Part shown: positions 34,551 through 43,676 of the stretch, in pieces
How the letters are laid out: the number at the start of each line of letters is the position of its first letter
How positions within the stretch are numbered: position 1 is the stretch's first letter
Assembly: GCA_913775725.1 (NCBI GenBank)
Contig: CAJYNG010000027.1
Coordinates: 1 to 64,000, forward strand
Direction of reading: 5' to 3'
DNA length: 64,000 nucleotides
DNA from: an uncultured Stenotrophomonas sp.
GTDB lineage: Bacteria > Pseudomonadota > Gammaproteobacteria > Xanthomonadales > Xanthomonadaceae
The notes under the pieces: model-generated
The model's database searches: none
Seen by the model: only the letters and a program-made list of their open reading frames with translations
Told to the model about the DNA's origin: nothing
Program-made: the position numbers and the translations under genes

Positions 34551-36266
34551 TCAGGTTCGCCGTGGCGGATACAGCGGCGCCAGCCCAGTGTCGACGGCAC
34601 CCGCGGCCGTCGACCAGTGCGGTCCGTCACGGAAGACTTCGCGCAGGCGCGCACGCAGCGGCGCCAGATCACCCTGCCCGCCCCAACGCGCCTGCTGCAG
34701 GTCCTGCAGTACCTGGCGCTGGGCTGCATCCTCAAGCCGCGCGATGACCTGTTCGATGCGTTCAACGCCGGCCATCGCACACAGCTGTGCTTCAACCTGG
34801 TCGAACCCCTCGCCATCGAGCGTGCGGCGCAGTTCGGCCAGGCCGGCACGTCCGCTCGCCACAGTCGGCACAGAGGGCTTGCCAGCTACAGGCGCCACTG
34901 CACGCGGGCGCCGGCCTCGCTGCCAGCCCCACAACAGGGTCAACAGCCACAGCAGCGCCAGACCGATGGCCGCCGCCATCCACGGCCACGGACGCTCGGC
35001 CAAGCCGCTGGCGCGCGGATCGGTGGCCGCGATACGGCTGTCCTGGCCGTCGGTGCCGGGCAGCGCGGCATCGGTGTCGATCGGCGGCAGCGGCGCAGGT
35101 GAAGCACTGCCACCGCCATTACCGGCTGCGACGGCGAGTGTCAGGTCCGGCAGCTTCGCTTCCTGTGGCTTCCCATTGCGCACGTCCCACCACGGCAGGC
35201 GCGGCCCCGGCACCACCAGCGCGCCCGGCTGGCGTGGCACGATCGAATAGCGGCGGGTGATCTTCAGCCGCGGCGTACTGCCGCTGAAGGTTTCTTCGTA
35301 CTGCGCGGGTTCGGCAAACACCTGCGCATTGGCGCCGACATCCGGCACCGGCAGGTCGGTGAACTGCGCACGGGTGGCACCGTCGGCAATGGCCTCGACC
35401 ACCACGTTGGCCGCTTCGCCGGTACGGGCACTGGTCGGCGCACTGGTGTAGCGCAGTTGCAGGCTCTGCAGCGGCAACCACGGCTGCGGCGCCTGTGCCG
35501 GCTGTGCCTGCACCTGCAACGTGCGGTCCGCGCCGGTGGCATTCATGCGGCCGTCGCCGCCACCAAAGAAGTCATCGAAGAAGCCGCCCGCGCTGCGCCC
35601 GTTGAAGCGCGCACCGGCGAGTCGCAACGCGCCGCTGCGCTCCGGAATCAGCAGGAAGCGCCGCTCGACCACGTTGTAGCGGCGGCCATTGACCTGCCGC
35701 ACATCGGTGCGATCGTCGCCCACGCGCTGCAGCGACGCCCCGGCCGGGGTATCCAGCACCAGTTCGCCGGAGGCCAGCTGCGAGGCAAAATACAAGCGCA
35801 CCACCACGCCCACGCTCTGCTGCACATACGGCGTATCGTCATCGACAACGGTTTCGATGAAGGCCACCGCATTGCTGTCGGGGCCGGCCACGGCAGCGGC
35901 ATCCACCTGCAAGGTCAGCGGCGCAGTACGTACGCTGCCCACCTGCAGGCCCGGCACCACCAGTGCACCGCTACGCCGCGGCGTCAGCGCCACGCCGTAC
36001 AGGTTGCGCTGCTGCATGCTGCCGTTGCTCCACTCCACCTGACGGCTGCTGGTCTGCCCGCTGAGATCGAAGTCGGTACGCAACGGCGTGAAGTCTGGTG
36101 CGCCCTGATCGCTCTCGACATTGAGGGTGACCGTGTCGCCCATCGCAATGCGGTCGCGGTCCAGCCACGCGCGCGGCTGCGCCCAGGCCAGCAGCGGCAG
36201 CCACAGCAGCAGTGCCGCCAGTACCTGCAGTGGCCAGTGCCCGTGCATGTTGATCGCCCGCGTCAT
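34551..36266 (-). CDS. batD: BatD-like Ig-fold membrane protein
   Basis: A 571-residue protein: signal peptide (about 1-29, ending AWA), a long periplasmic part made of beta domains typical of BatD (start ARAWLDRDRIAMGDTVTLNVESD-like pattern, then TPRRSGALVVPG and a second PRQPGALVVPG), a Gly-rich insert GGFFDDFFGGGDG, one membrane helix (about 430-450, WMAAAIGLALLWLLTLLWG) and a cytoplasmic helical tail. It is the last gene of the six-gene moxR/bat operon; its ATG overlaps the previous stop codon. Bat proteins affect stress tolerance and envelope integrity in several bacteria; their mechanism is unknown. Confidence 0.85.
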   Translation of the reverse strand: MTRAINMHGHWPLQVLAALLLWLPLLAWAQPRAWLDRDRIAMGDTVTLNVESDQGAPDFTPLRTDFDLSGQTSSRQVEWSNGSMQQRNLYGVALTPRRSGALVVPGLQVGSVRTAPLTLQVDAAAVAGPDSNAVAFIETVVDDDTPYVQQSVGVVVRLYFASQLASGELVLDTPAGASLQRVGDDRTDVRQVNGRRYNVVERRFLLIPERSGALRLAGARFNGRSAGGFFDDFFGGGDGRMNATGADRTLQVQAQPAQAPQPWLPLQSLQLRYTSAPTSARTGEAANVVVEAIADGATRAQFTDLPVPDVGANAQVFAEPAQYEETFSGSTPRLKITRRYSIVPRQPGALVVPGPRLPWWDVRNGKPQEAKLPDLTLAVAAGNGGGSASPAPLPPIDTDAALPGTDGQDSRIAATDPRASGLAERPWPWMAAAIGLALLWLLTLLWGWQRGRRPRAVAPVAGKPSVPTVASGRAGLAELRRTLDGEGFDQVEAQLCAMAGVERIEQVIARLEDAAQRQVLQDLQQARWGGQGDLAPLRARLREVFRDGPHWSTAAGAVDTGLAPLYPPRRT

Positions 36267-38101
36267 CGCCCTTCCCTCTTCCTGCGTTCGTTTTCCAGCT
36301 GGAACTTGGCCCGCAGCAGTGCCCCCGGATCATCCGGCACGCGCCGCATCCAGGCCTCCACCGCTTGTTGCTCCTCGCGTTGGCGCGGGGTGCTGCCGTC
36401 ACTGCCTGGCACGGGCTTGCCATCCTGTTCGCCCTTGCCCTCACGTGCCTGCTGCATTGCCTGCTGCATGCGCTGGCGCTGCTGCTCATCCGCCTGGGCT
36501 TGCGCCTTGGCATCCTCCACCTGTGGTGGCGCCTGCTGTCCATCGCGACCGCGCTCACCGGGTTGAGGCGTCGACTGCGTGTTGTCGTCACCCGCCTTGG
36601 GCTGCCCCTGCTGGCCCGGCTGCGGCCGACCCTGCCCCGGATCCTTCTGGCCCTGCTGCGGCTGTTGGCCCTGCGGATTCTGCTGGCCCTGTGAATCGTT
36701 CTGCTGCTTCTGCTGCCCGTTCTGCGGTGGCTTCTGCTGATCCTGGCCTTTGCCACCCGACTGCTTGCGCTTGCGCGCGGCATCGACCACGGCACGATTG
36801 GCGACCGCATCGGCCATGCCGGGATGCAGCGCCAACGCGCGGTCGTAGGCGGCAATGGCTTCGTCGTAGTTGCCCTGGCGTGCCAGTGCGTTGGCCAGGT
36901 TGTACCAGCCTGCATCACTGTCGATGCCTTCGAATTGCTTGCGTGCGTTGGCAAAGTCGCCGTTGCGGTAAGCCTGTACGCCTTCCGCCAAGCGCTGGTG
37001 CTGCAGTTGATCAGCACGCTTCCACAGCGTGCCCTGCACGGGCTGCGAAGCGGGCGCCGGAGGTGCCTGTGCCTGCACATCCCCCATCCACGGCAGCAGG
37101 CCCACCGCCAGCACGGCGGCCAGTACAGCGCGGCGACGGAAGGCGAGCAGCGCCAGCAGCATCACCGGTGGCACCAGCCAGAACCCTTCATCACGCCATT
37201 GCTTGCCCTCGCCCGGCCGCTGCGCCGCAGTGCCTTCGCGTGCATCAAGTACACCCAGTGCGCGCAGGTCACTGTCATCGGCGGCGATGCGGGCATAACG
37301 GCCACCGCCTGCGGTGGCCACCGCACGCAGACTGCCTTCGTCCAGCGCAGCCTGGCGGATCTGCCCACTGCCATCCCGGTACGCCGCACCAGCGGGCGTA
37401 CCCAGGCCCAGTACCGACACCTGCAGGCCGAGGCTGCGCGCCTGCGCTGCAGCCAGTGCCGCTTCATCATCCGCCTGATCGCTGACCAGCAGGATCTGCC
37501 CCCGCAATGCCCCGATCTGGCGCATCAATCGCGTCGCCCAGTCGATACCGCGGTCGGCACGCTGGCCCTCGCGTGGCATCACATCGGGCGACAACGCGTC
37601 CAGATACAGCGCAACGTTGCTGCCGTCGTCGGTCAGCGGCGCCACGGTGTAGGCATCTTCGGCGTAGACCACCAGGCCCACCTGGCCGCCCTGGCGTGCG
37701 CGCAGCAGCTCGCCCACCTTCGCCCGCGCCTGCAGCAGGCGCGACGGTGGCAGATCGGTGGCGGTAATCCGGCTGGACAGATCCAGCACCACCAGCAGGG
37801 GTGCGCTGGCCTGGAACATCGGCTGTGCCTGCTGGCGCCAGCTTGGCCCGGCCATGGCCAGCGAGGCCAGCGTCCAGCCCAGCAGCACGGCCCAGGGCAG
37901 GCGTACACGGCGGCGCTTGCCCGCAGCCAACAGATGTGGCAACAGGTGGGCATCCACCGCTGTTCGCCACACATCGCTGCGCCGCTGCCGGTACAACGCC
38001 AGCGCGAGGATCAGCGGCAACGCCAGCAAGGCCCACAGCCATTCCGGGCGCAGGAAGTGCAACGCATTCCAATCGGGAAGATGGGAGGCCAACGCGATCA
38101 T
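36263..38101 (-). CDS. BatB-BatC type fusion: VWA domain plus TPR and Gln-rich tail
   Basis: A 612-residue membrane protein. Two N-terminal helices (about 20-36 and 55-75), a von Willebrand A domain (about 90-270, MIDAS region VVLDLSSRITATDLPPSR, where the usual DxSxS is DLSSR), a helix near 310-345, then TPR repeats (ADQLQHQRLAEGVQAYRNGDF; DEAIAAYDRALALHPGM) and a long Gln/Pro/Gly-rich low-complexity region (about 450-560) before a basic end. In Bacteroidetes and others BatB (VWA) and BatC (TPR) are separate; here they are one chain. Start at ATG 38101, which overlaps the batA stop codon. Confidence 0.85.
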   Translation of the reverse strand: MIALASHLPDWNALHFLRPEWLWALLALPLILALALYRQRRSDVWRTAVDAHLLPHLLAAGKRRRVRLPWAVLLGWTLASLAMAGPSWRQQAQPMFQASAPLLVVLDLSSRITATDLPPSRLLQARAKVGELLRARQGGQVGLVVYAEDAYTVAPLTDDGSNVALYLDALSPDVMPREGQRADRGIDWATRLMRQIGALRGQILLVSDQADDEAALAAAQARSLGLQVSVLGLGTPAGAAYRDGSGQIRQAALDEGSLRAVATAGGGRYARIAADDSDLRALGVLDAREGTAAQRPGEGKQWRDEGFWLVPPVMLLALLAFRRRAVLAAVLAVGLLPWMGDVQAQAPPAPASQPVQGTLWKRADQLQHQRLAEGVQAYRNGDFANARKQFEGIDSDAGWYNLANALARQGNYDEAIAAYDRALALHPGMADAVANRAVVDAARKRKQSGGKGQDQQKPPQNGQQKQQNDSQGQQNPQGQQPQQGQKDPGQGRPQPGQQGQPKAGDDNTQSTPQPGERGRDGQQAPPQVEDAKAQAQADEQQRQRMQQAMQQAREGKGEQDGKPVPGSDGSTPRQREEQQAVEAWMRRVPDDPGALLRAKFQLENERRKREGR

Positions 38102-39102
38102 CGACGGCGCTCCGGCCACACCCATGCCAATGCCCCCAGCAACAACGCCAGGCCCAACGGCCACGCATAGCGCTCTTCGCGCGGGCGCAGGCTCGGCCCC
38201 TTCGCCGCGATCGGCTCCAGCCGATCCAGTTCGGCATAGATGCCGGCCAGCTGCGCGGTATCGCGGGCGCGGAAGAACTGGCCGCCGGTCATGCTCGCGA
38301 TCTTCTTCAAGGTAGCCTCGTCGACCGGATCCTGGTCGGCGGAAATGGGAATACCGAACAGGCGCATGCTGCCATCGCCGCCAAAGGCGACGGTGTGGAT
38401 ACGCACACCTTCGGCGCGAGCCACTTCCGCCGCGCGCAGCGGTTCCAGCACGCCGGCATTGCTGACGCCGTCGGTCAGCAGGATCAGCACGCGCTGTCCC
38501 TCGGGTTGGCTGCGCAGGCGTTTCACTGCCAGGCCGATGGCATCACCGATGGCCGTCTCGCGTCCGGCCAGGCCGACCACGCTGTCGCGCAGCTGGTCGC
38601 GCACGCTGGCCAGATCGGCAGTAAGCGGTGTAAGCGTGTAGGCGCGGTCGCCGAAGATCAGCAGGCCGATGCGATCACCGGCACGACGATCAAGGAAATC
38701 GGCCAGCACGGCCTTGGCCGCGGTCAGGCGATCCACCGCCTGCCCGCCCAGCACCATGTCGCCCTCGCCCATGCTGCCGGACACGTCCATCGCCAGCATC
38801 ATCTGCCGGCCCTCCTGCGGTGGCGTGATCGCTTCGCCCAGCTGTTGCGGACGAGCCAGTGCGACGCACAGCGCGCACCAGCCCAGCCACAACAGCAGCA
38901 TACGCAGCCACGACACATCGACGCGGCCGCCACCGGCCAGCGCTTCCAGTTCCGTCGCCGCATAGGGCACGCGCAGCGCAGCGCCGGGATCGGCACGACG
39001 CTTCCACCAGCGCATCAGCAACGGCAACGGCAGCGCCAGCAGGGCCAACGGCCACGCCAGCTGCAGGTCCGGCCATGGCCAGTAACTTGCCAGCAGGTTC
39101 AT
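38098..39102 (-). CDS. batA: BatA-like VWA membrane protein
   Basis: A 334-residue protein with two N-terminal membrane helices (about 13-30 and 66-83), a von Willebrand A domain with an intact MIDAS (AMDVSGSM, the threonine region DRLTAAK and the Asp of LLTDGVSNAG) and a C-terminal helix (about 313-330). The VWA faces the periplasm and should bind a divalent metal and a protein partner. It overlaps both neighbours by ATGA. An upstream longer frame is rejected because it has no homologous character and the ATG at 39102 is coupled to the previous gene. Confidence 0.88.
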   Translation of the reverse strand: MNLLASYWPWPDLQLAWPLALLALPLPLLMRWWKRRADPGAALRVPYAATELEALAGGGRVDVSWLRMLLLWLGWCALCVALARPQQLGEAITPPQEGRQMMLAMDVSGSMGEGDMVLGGQAVDRLTAAKAVLADFLDRRAGDRIGLLIFGDRAYTLTPLTADLASVRDQLRDSVVGLAGRETAIGDAIGLAVKRLRSQPEGQRVLILLTDGVSNAGVLEPLRAAEVARAEGVRIHTVAFGGDGSMRLFGIPISADQDPVDEATLKKIASMTGGQFFRARDTAQLAGIYAELDRLEPIAAKGPSLRPREERYAWPLGLALLLGALAWVWPERRR

Positions 39103-39548
39103 CGGCGCCGCTCCAGCAGCATGGCCAGATAGCGCTCGCGCGCCCAGCTGCGCAGCGCCGCCACATCGTTGGCGTCCACCCGTGGGCGATAGGCGCCCTC
39201 CGCCAACAGACTGCGACGTGCCGCGGGCAGCGTGCCTTCCGGATCCACGCGCTGCCACCAGGCATCATCGCGCAGGGATTCACTGCCGGGCTGTGCCCGG
39301 CGTGCGGCGCGACGCAGCAGTCCGGCGATCGCCGCCAGTTCTGCAGCAGCATCGGCGGTGGTTGCCAGCTCCTGATCGAACAGCTGCAACCAGCGTTGGC
39401 GGCGTCGGCGGCGCTGCCACCACAGGAAGGCCAACGCCACCAGCAACAGCAGCACCACACCGCCGATCATCAGATAGCCTGGCGCCGGTGGCCACCACGA
39501 TGGGGCCGGCGGCAACTGCACATCGCGCAGCGGCAGGTTGGCGCTCAT
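39099..39548 (-). CDS. DUF4381 family membrane protein
   Basis: A 149-residue protein with one N-terminal membrane helix (about 25-44) followed by a very basic stretch (RRRRRQR) and a cytoplasmic helical domain with the WWQRVDP segment. This size, topology and place between DUF58 and VWA genes define the DUF4381 family of moxR operons. It overlaps both neighbouring genes by four bases. No enzymatic motif is seen; an adaptor role in the MoxR/VWA complex is inferred. Confidence 0.8.
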   Translation of the reverse strand: MSANLPLRDVQLPPAPSWWPPAPGYLMIGGVVLLLLVALAFLWWQRRRRRQRWLQLFDQELATTADAAAELAAIAGLLRRAARRAQPGSESLRDDAWWQRVDPEGTLPAARRSLLAEGAYRPRVDANDVAALRSWARERYLAMLLERRR

Positions 39549-40474
39549 GCCGGCACCTCGGTGGGGGATGGTGCCAGCCAGGCATCGCTCGGCGCATCGG
39601 TGGACAGCACCTGCACATCGACGCGGCGCGCGCCAAGCTGGCGTCGCAGTTCCTGCAGCGGTTCGACGAAGTGGGCCTGCCAATGGGCCTGCACCTCGCT
39701 GCGTCGCAGGTCGAGGCCGATGCGCTGCTGCGCGGTCTGGAACTGCAGCGCGGCCGAGGGCGGCTGCATCTCCAACGGATCGACCAGCAGCACCAGGCTG
39801 AGGTCATGATGCTGGGCCAGCGCGCTCCAGCGCGCAGGCGGAATGCGGATGGCCTGCTGCGGATCGGCCAGCACCAGCATGCGCGCACCCGGGCGCAGCA
39901 CGCGGGCCGCATGGTCCAGCGCACGCTCCAGGCCGAGGTCATCGGCAGGCGGCTGTGCATACCAGCGGGTGAGTGCATCGAGCACGCGCAGCACGCCACG
40001 CGGGCCGCCGGCGGGGGCGATGGGCGGCTCACGATCACTGCCGCGCAATGCACCGACGCGGTCGCCCCGACGTTGCGCCGACCACGCGGCGACGGCGCCC
40101 GCACGTGCAGCCTGCACCGATTTGAAGCGCACGCGGGTGCCGAAGTACAGGGCCGGCGAGGTATCGGCCACGATCAGGCTGACCCGCTCGCGCTCGGCCT
40201 GGAACAGTTTGGTGTGGGCACGGCCGGTCCGTGCGGTCACCCGCCAGTCGATATGCCGCGCATCATCACCGGCCACGTACTCGCGTGACTCGGCATATTC
40301 CATGCCACGCCCGCGCAGCGGTGACGGCGCCTGCCCCGCATGGCCGGCACGGCCCCGTCGCGGCGGCGGCGGTCGCTGTGCAAGGCGGCGCAGCGCCACC
40401 AGCTCGGACAGCTGCGGGCGCAGGCCATCGCCATCGCTGACGTTGGAGACGGGTTCCTGGGATGGATCGGTCAT
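39545..40474 (-). CDS. DUF58 domain protein
   Basis: A 309-residue cytoplasmic protein of the DUF58 family, which has a VWA-like fold. The signature RGRGMEYAESREYVAGDDARHIDWRVTARTG (about residues 54-84) is intact, followed by the strand SLIVADTSPALYFGT with the DxSxx pattern. DUF58 proteins are regular partners of MoxR AAA+ ATPases. It starts 8 bases after the moxR stop codon and overlaps the DUF4381 gene. Confidence 0.88.
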   Translation of the reverse strand: MTDPSQEPVSNVSDGDGLRPQLSELVALRRLAQRPPPPRRGRAGHAGQAPSPLRGRGMEYAESREYVAGDDARHIDWRVTARTGRAHTKLFQAERERVSLIVADTSPALYFGTRVRFKSVQAARAGAVAAWSAQRRGDRVGALRGSDREPPIAPAGGPRGVLRVLDALTRWYAQPPADDLGLERALDHAARVLRPGARMLVLADPQQAIRIPPARWSALAQHHDLSLVLLVDPLEMQPPSAALQFQTAQQRIGLDLRRSEVQAHWQAHFVEPLQELRRQLGARRVDVQVLSTDAPSDAWLAPSPTEVPA

Positions 40475-40482
40475 GCGCAGGC

Positions 40483-41508
40483 TCAGGGTGCCGGCACCCG
40501 GGCCAGCAGCTCCTGCACCAGGCGTTCGCCATCCCAGCCTTCAGCGGTGGCTTCATAGCTGGGCAGCACGCGATGGCGCAGCACATCGGCGGCAACCGCT
40601 CGCACGTCATCGGGGGTGACGAAGTCGCGGCCGGCCAACCAGGCGCGCGCACGCGCGCAGCGTTCCAGCGCGATGGAACCGCGCGGGCTGGCACCCCAGG
40701 CAATGCGGCGGCCAAGGCCAGCGTCATAGCGCGACGGATCGCGCGAGGCCAGCACCAGTTCGATCAGGTAGCGTTCCAGCGCCGGCGCCATGTGCAGGTC
40801 CAGCACTTCGCGGCGGGCATCGAACACCTCCTGCATCGGCAGCTTCTCCGGTGCCGGTGCCGCCTCGCCCAGCGCGCCACGGGCACGCTCGCGGGCCAGG
40901 CGCAGGATCTCCGATTCGGCGGCCTGATCGGGGTAGCTGATGCGCACGTGCATCAGGAAGCGGTCCAGCTGCGCTTCGGGCAGCGGGAAGGTACCTTCCT
41001 GCTCGATCGGGTTCTGCGTGGCCATCACCAGGAACAGCGGCGGCAGCGCGTAGGTGTGGCGGCCAACGGTGACCTGGCGCTCGCCCATCGCTTCCAGCAG
41101 TGCCGACTGCACCTTGGCCGGCGCGCGGTTGATTTCATCGGCCAGCAGGATCGGGTGGAAGATCGGGCCGGGCACGAATTCGAAGCGGCCCTCCTGCGGG
41201 CGCCAGATCTCGGTGCCGGTCAGATCGGCCGGCAGCAGGTCCGGGGTGAACTGCACCCGGGCGAAGTCAGCCTCCAGGCGCGCGGCCAGCGCACGGATCG
41301 CCGTGGTCTTGGCCAGGCCCGGAGCGCCTTCCACCAGCAGGTGGCCATCGGCCAGCAGCGCGATCAGCAGGCGTTCGACCAGTGCCGTCTGTCCGACGAT
41401 CTCGGCCGACAGGGCGTCGCGCAGCTGGGTGAAGGCGCCATGCAGGCGGGAGGCGGCCGGCGCGGGCGGCGGCGTGGCGGATTCGGGCATCGGCGGTGGC
41501 AGGTTCAT
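40483..41508 (-). CDS. moxR: MoxR-family AAA+ ATPase
   Basis: A 341-residue AAA+ protein, first gene of the operon. Walker A is GAPGLAKTT, Walker B ILLADEINRAPAKVQSALLEAMGE, sensor 1 MATQNPIEQEGTF, arginine-finger region LPEAQLDRFLMHV, and sensor 2 SPRGSIALERCARA. MoxR ATPases act as chaperones that load metal or remodel VWA proteins; the four VWA-type or associated proteins encoded downstream are the likely clients. The ATG at 41508 begins the conserved part; further upstream the frame has no homology. Confidence 0.92.
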   Translation of the reverse strand: MNLPPPMPESATPPPAPAASRLHGAFTQLRDALSAEIVGQTALVERLLIALLADGHLLVEGAPGLAKTTAIRALAARLEADFARVQFTPDLLPADLTGTEIWRPQEGRFEFVPGPIFHPILLADEINRAPAKVQSALLEAMGERQVTVGRHTYALPPLFLVMATQNPIEQEGTFPLPEAQLDRFLMHVRISYPDQAAESEILRLARERARGALGEAAPAPEKLPMQEVFDARREVLDLHMAPALERYLIELVLASRDPSRYDAGLGRRIAWGASPRGSIALERCARARAWLAGRDFVTPDDVRAVAADVLRHRVLPSYEATAEGWDGERLVQELLARVPAP

Positions 41509-41598
41509 GGGGGCCTTTGACCGGCGCGGGACGGCACGGGTTCCCGACATCATCGCAGGGTGCCTTGCGATTGGCATCAAGAACGGCTGAACGGCCCG

Positions 41599-41662
41599 TC
41601 CACGCATGGCGTGGATCTACCTGTGGAAACGAAGAAGGGCCGCGCATGGCGGCCCTTCTTCG
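41599..41662 (-). terminator. Terminator of pilQ operon and ATCCACGC-type hairpin
   Basis: A 14-bp stem (41630-41643 with 41649-41662) lies 20 bases beyond the pilQ stop codon; after it on the minus strand comes TTTCC. Next to it a small TCCACGC-ATG-GCGTGGA hairpin (about 41599-41615) resembles one at 3341-3359. Confidence 0.7.
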
Positions 41663-41681
41663 TTTCGCGGGTGGCGCGGGC

Positions 41682-43655
41682 TCAGTTCTGCTTGGCCACG
41701 CGCAGCACCTTCGGGGTGACGAACACCAGCAGCTCGGCCTTGTCCTTGTTGCGGCCACGCTTCTTGAACAGGTTGCCCAGGAACGGCACGTCGCCCAGGA
41801 ACGGCACCTTGCTGATGCTGCTGCGGTCGGTGAACTCATACACACCACCGATGACCACGGTCTGGCCATCCTCGACCAGCACCGCAGTGTTGACCTCGCG
41901 GCGGTTGATCGACGGCACCGTGCCGTAGCCCTGCAGTTCGATCAGACGGTCGACTTCGTCCTTTTTCACCTGCATGTTGAGGAACACGCGGTTGTCGTTG
42001 GTGATGGTGGGGGTCACCCGCAGTTCGAGCACCACTTCCTTGAACTGCACGTTCGGCGTGGAGCCGGCGCCACCGGCAGCACCGGCGCCGCTGATGGTGA
42101 CGTAGCCGATTTCCTTGCCCTGCTTGATCATCGCCTCGCGCTGGTTGGTGGTGACCACGCGCGGGTTGGAGATCACTTCACCACGTGACTCTTCCTGCAT
42201 GGCCGACAGCTCCACGTCCAGCAGGTAGCCTGCGTTGAGGATCGACAGCGCCAGCGAGCCGGGGTTGTTGGCCGCTGCCACCGGCAGATTCCAGTTCAGG
42301 CCGCGCTTGATGGTCGGGCTACCGGGAATCGGGGCCGGACCGACACTGCCACCGGCCTGCCACTCACGGACCGCCTTGGCGTTGGCCAACGCCGTATCCA
42401 CCTGCGAATTGCGGGTGGCCTCGTTGGCATCCAGGCTGCCGCTGAAGTACACGTTGTCGCGGCTGCCGCTGATGCCGAACTTTGCGCCCAGCTCGCGGGC
42501 GAAGGTGTCCGTGGCGATGACAATGCGGCTTTCGATCAGCACCTGGTCGACCGGGCGATCAATCACACCGATCAGTTCACGCATGCGCGCGATCTTCTTC
42601 GGGATGTCGCTGATCATCAGCGTGTTGGTGCGCTCGTCGGCGACGATGCGGCCGCGCGAGGACAGGAAACCACTGTCTTCCTGCGACGAACCGCCACCAC
42701 CACCATTGCCGCCACCACCGCCGCCACCGATGCCCTTGGCCTCGGTCAGCGCTTTGAAGATCTGCGTGGCGCTGTGGTAGTTGATCTGGACGTAATCGGT
42801 GACCAGGTCTTCGCGGTTCTCGATGGCGATGCGCGCGTCTTCCTTCTCCTGCTCGAACTTGGCCAGTTCGGCCTGCGGAGCCACCCAGATCACGCTGCCG
42901 TCGCGGCGCTTGTCCAGGCCCTTGGCACGCAGCACGATGTCCAGTGCCTGGTCCCACGGCACATTGACCAGGCGCAGGGTCACATTACCCTGTACCGAAT
43001 CGGACGCCACCACGTTGAGATTGGATTCTTCGGCGATCAACTGCAGCACCGTGCGCACCGGCACGTCCTGGAAGTTGAAGGTCACCGGCTTGCCGGTGAA
43101 ACCGCGCTGGCCGACAGCCTTGGCAGCCTGGGTGACGCTGCCGGCAGTGACTGCACCGACAGCGGCCGGAGCCTGCCGCGGGCTGATCTCCACCACGTAC
43201 TCGTTGCCGCTCTGGTAGGCCAGCGACTCCACCGCGCCACCGGTGCTCAGCACCAGCTGGGTGCCGGCACCGGACGGCTTGGCGTCGATGCGCTGCACCG
43301 GCGTGGCGAAGTCGGTGACGTTCATCGGCTTCTGCAGGTTGGCCGGCAGTCGGGCATTGCCGACGTCGACCACCACGCTGTTGCCCTGCGTGCGCAGGTC
43401 CGGGATCGCACCCTGGCCGTCGAACTGGACGATCAGGCGCCCGGCGCCGTCATCGCCACGCTTGAAATCGATCTTGGCCACCGACAGGCCCGCCGGCGCT
43501 GCCGCCGGGGCCACGGTGGCGCCCACCGGCTTTTCCGCCGGTGCGGCGGCCAGCGCCGGAGCGCAGGCCAGCATCAGCGCGACTCCCAACGCGCTGACAC
43601 GGTTCAAGGTAGAGCGCCGGATGGGACGCAGCCCCTTGGCTTGGTGAAAGGTCAT
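41682..43655 (-). CDS. pilQ: Type IV pilus secretin PilQ
   Basis: A 657-residue outer-membrane secretin through which type IV pili pass. Signal peptide (about 1-37), one AMIN domain (about 58-155, peptidoglycan binding), the secretin/TonB N0 domain (VNVPWDQALDIVLRAKGLDKR), N1 domain with a Gly-rich insert (GIGGGGGGGNGGGGGSS, about 310-326), then the C-terminal secretin channel with VPFLGDVPFLGNLFKK and LLVFVTPKVLR. PilQ is last in pilMNOPQ, 21 bases after pilP. A repeated GCC/ACC-rich DNA tract codes the Gly insert and may vary in length between strains. Confidence 0.95.
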   Translation of the reverse strand: MTFHQAKGLRPIRRSTLNRVSALGVALMLACAPALAAAPAEKPVGATVAPAAAPAGLSVAKIDFKRGDDGAGRLIVQFDGQGAIPDLRTQGNSVVVDVGNARLPANLQKPMNVTDFATPVQRIDAKPSGAGTQLVLSTGGAVESLAYQSGNEYVVEISPRQAPAAVGAVTAGSVTQAAKAVGQRGFTGKPVTFNFQDVPVRTVLQLIAEESNLNVVASDSVQGNVTLRLVNVPWDQALDIVLRAKGLDKRRDGSVIWVAPQAELAKFEQEKEDARIAIENREDLVTDYVQINYHSATQIFKALTEAKGIGGGGGGGNGGGGGSSQEDSGFLSSRGRIVADERTNTLMISDIPKKIARMRELIGVIDRPVDQVLIESRIVIATDTFARELGAKFGISGSRDNVYFSGSLDANEATRNSQVDTALANAKAVREWQAGGSVGPAPIPGSPTIKRGLNWNLPVAAANNPGSLALSILNAGYLLDVELSAMQEESRGEVISNPRVVTTNQREAMIKQGKEIGYVTISGAGAAGGAGSTPNVQFKEVVLELRVTPTITNDNRVFLNMQVKKDEVDRLIELQGYGTVPSINRREVNTAVLVEDGQTVVIGGVYEFTDRSSISKVPFLGDVPFLGNLFKKRGRNKDKAELLVFVTPKVLRVAKQN

Positions 43656-43676
43656 CGTGCTATCCCCAGTAAACGA

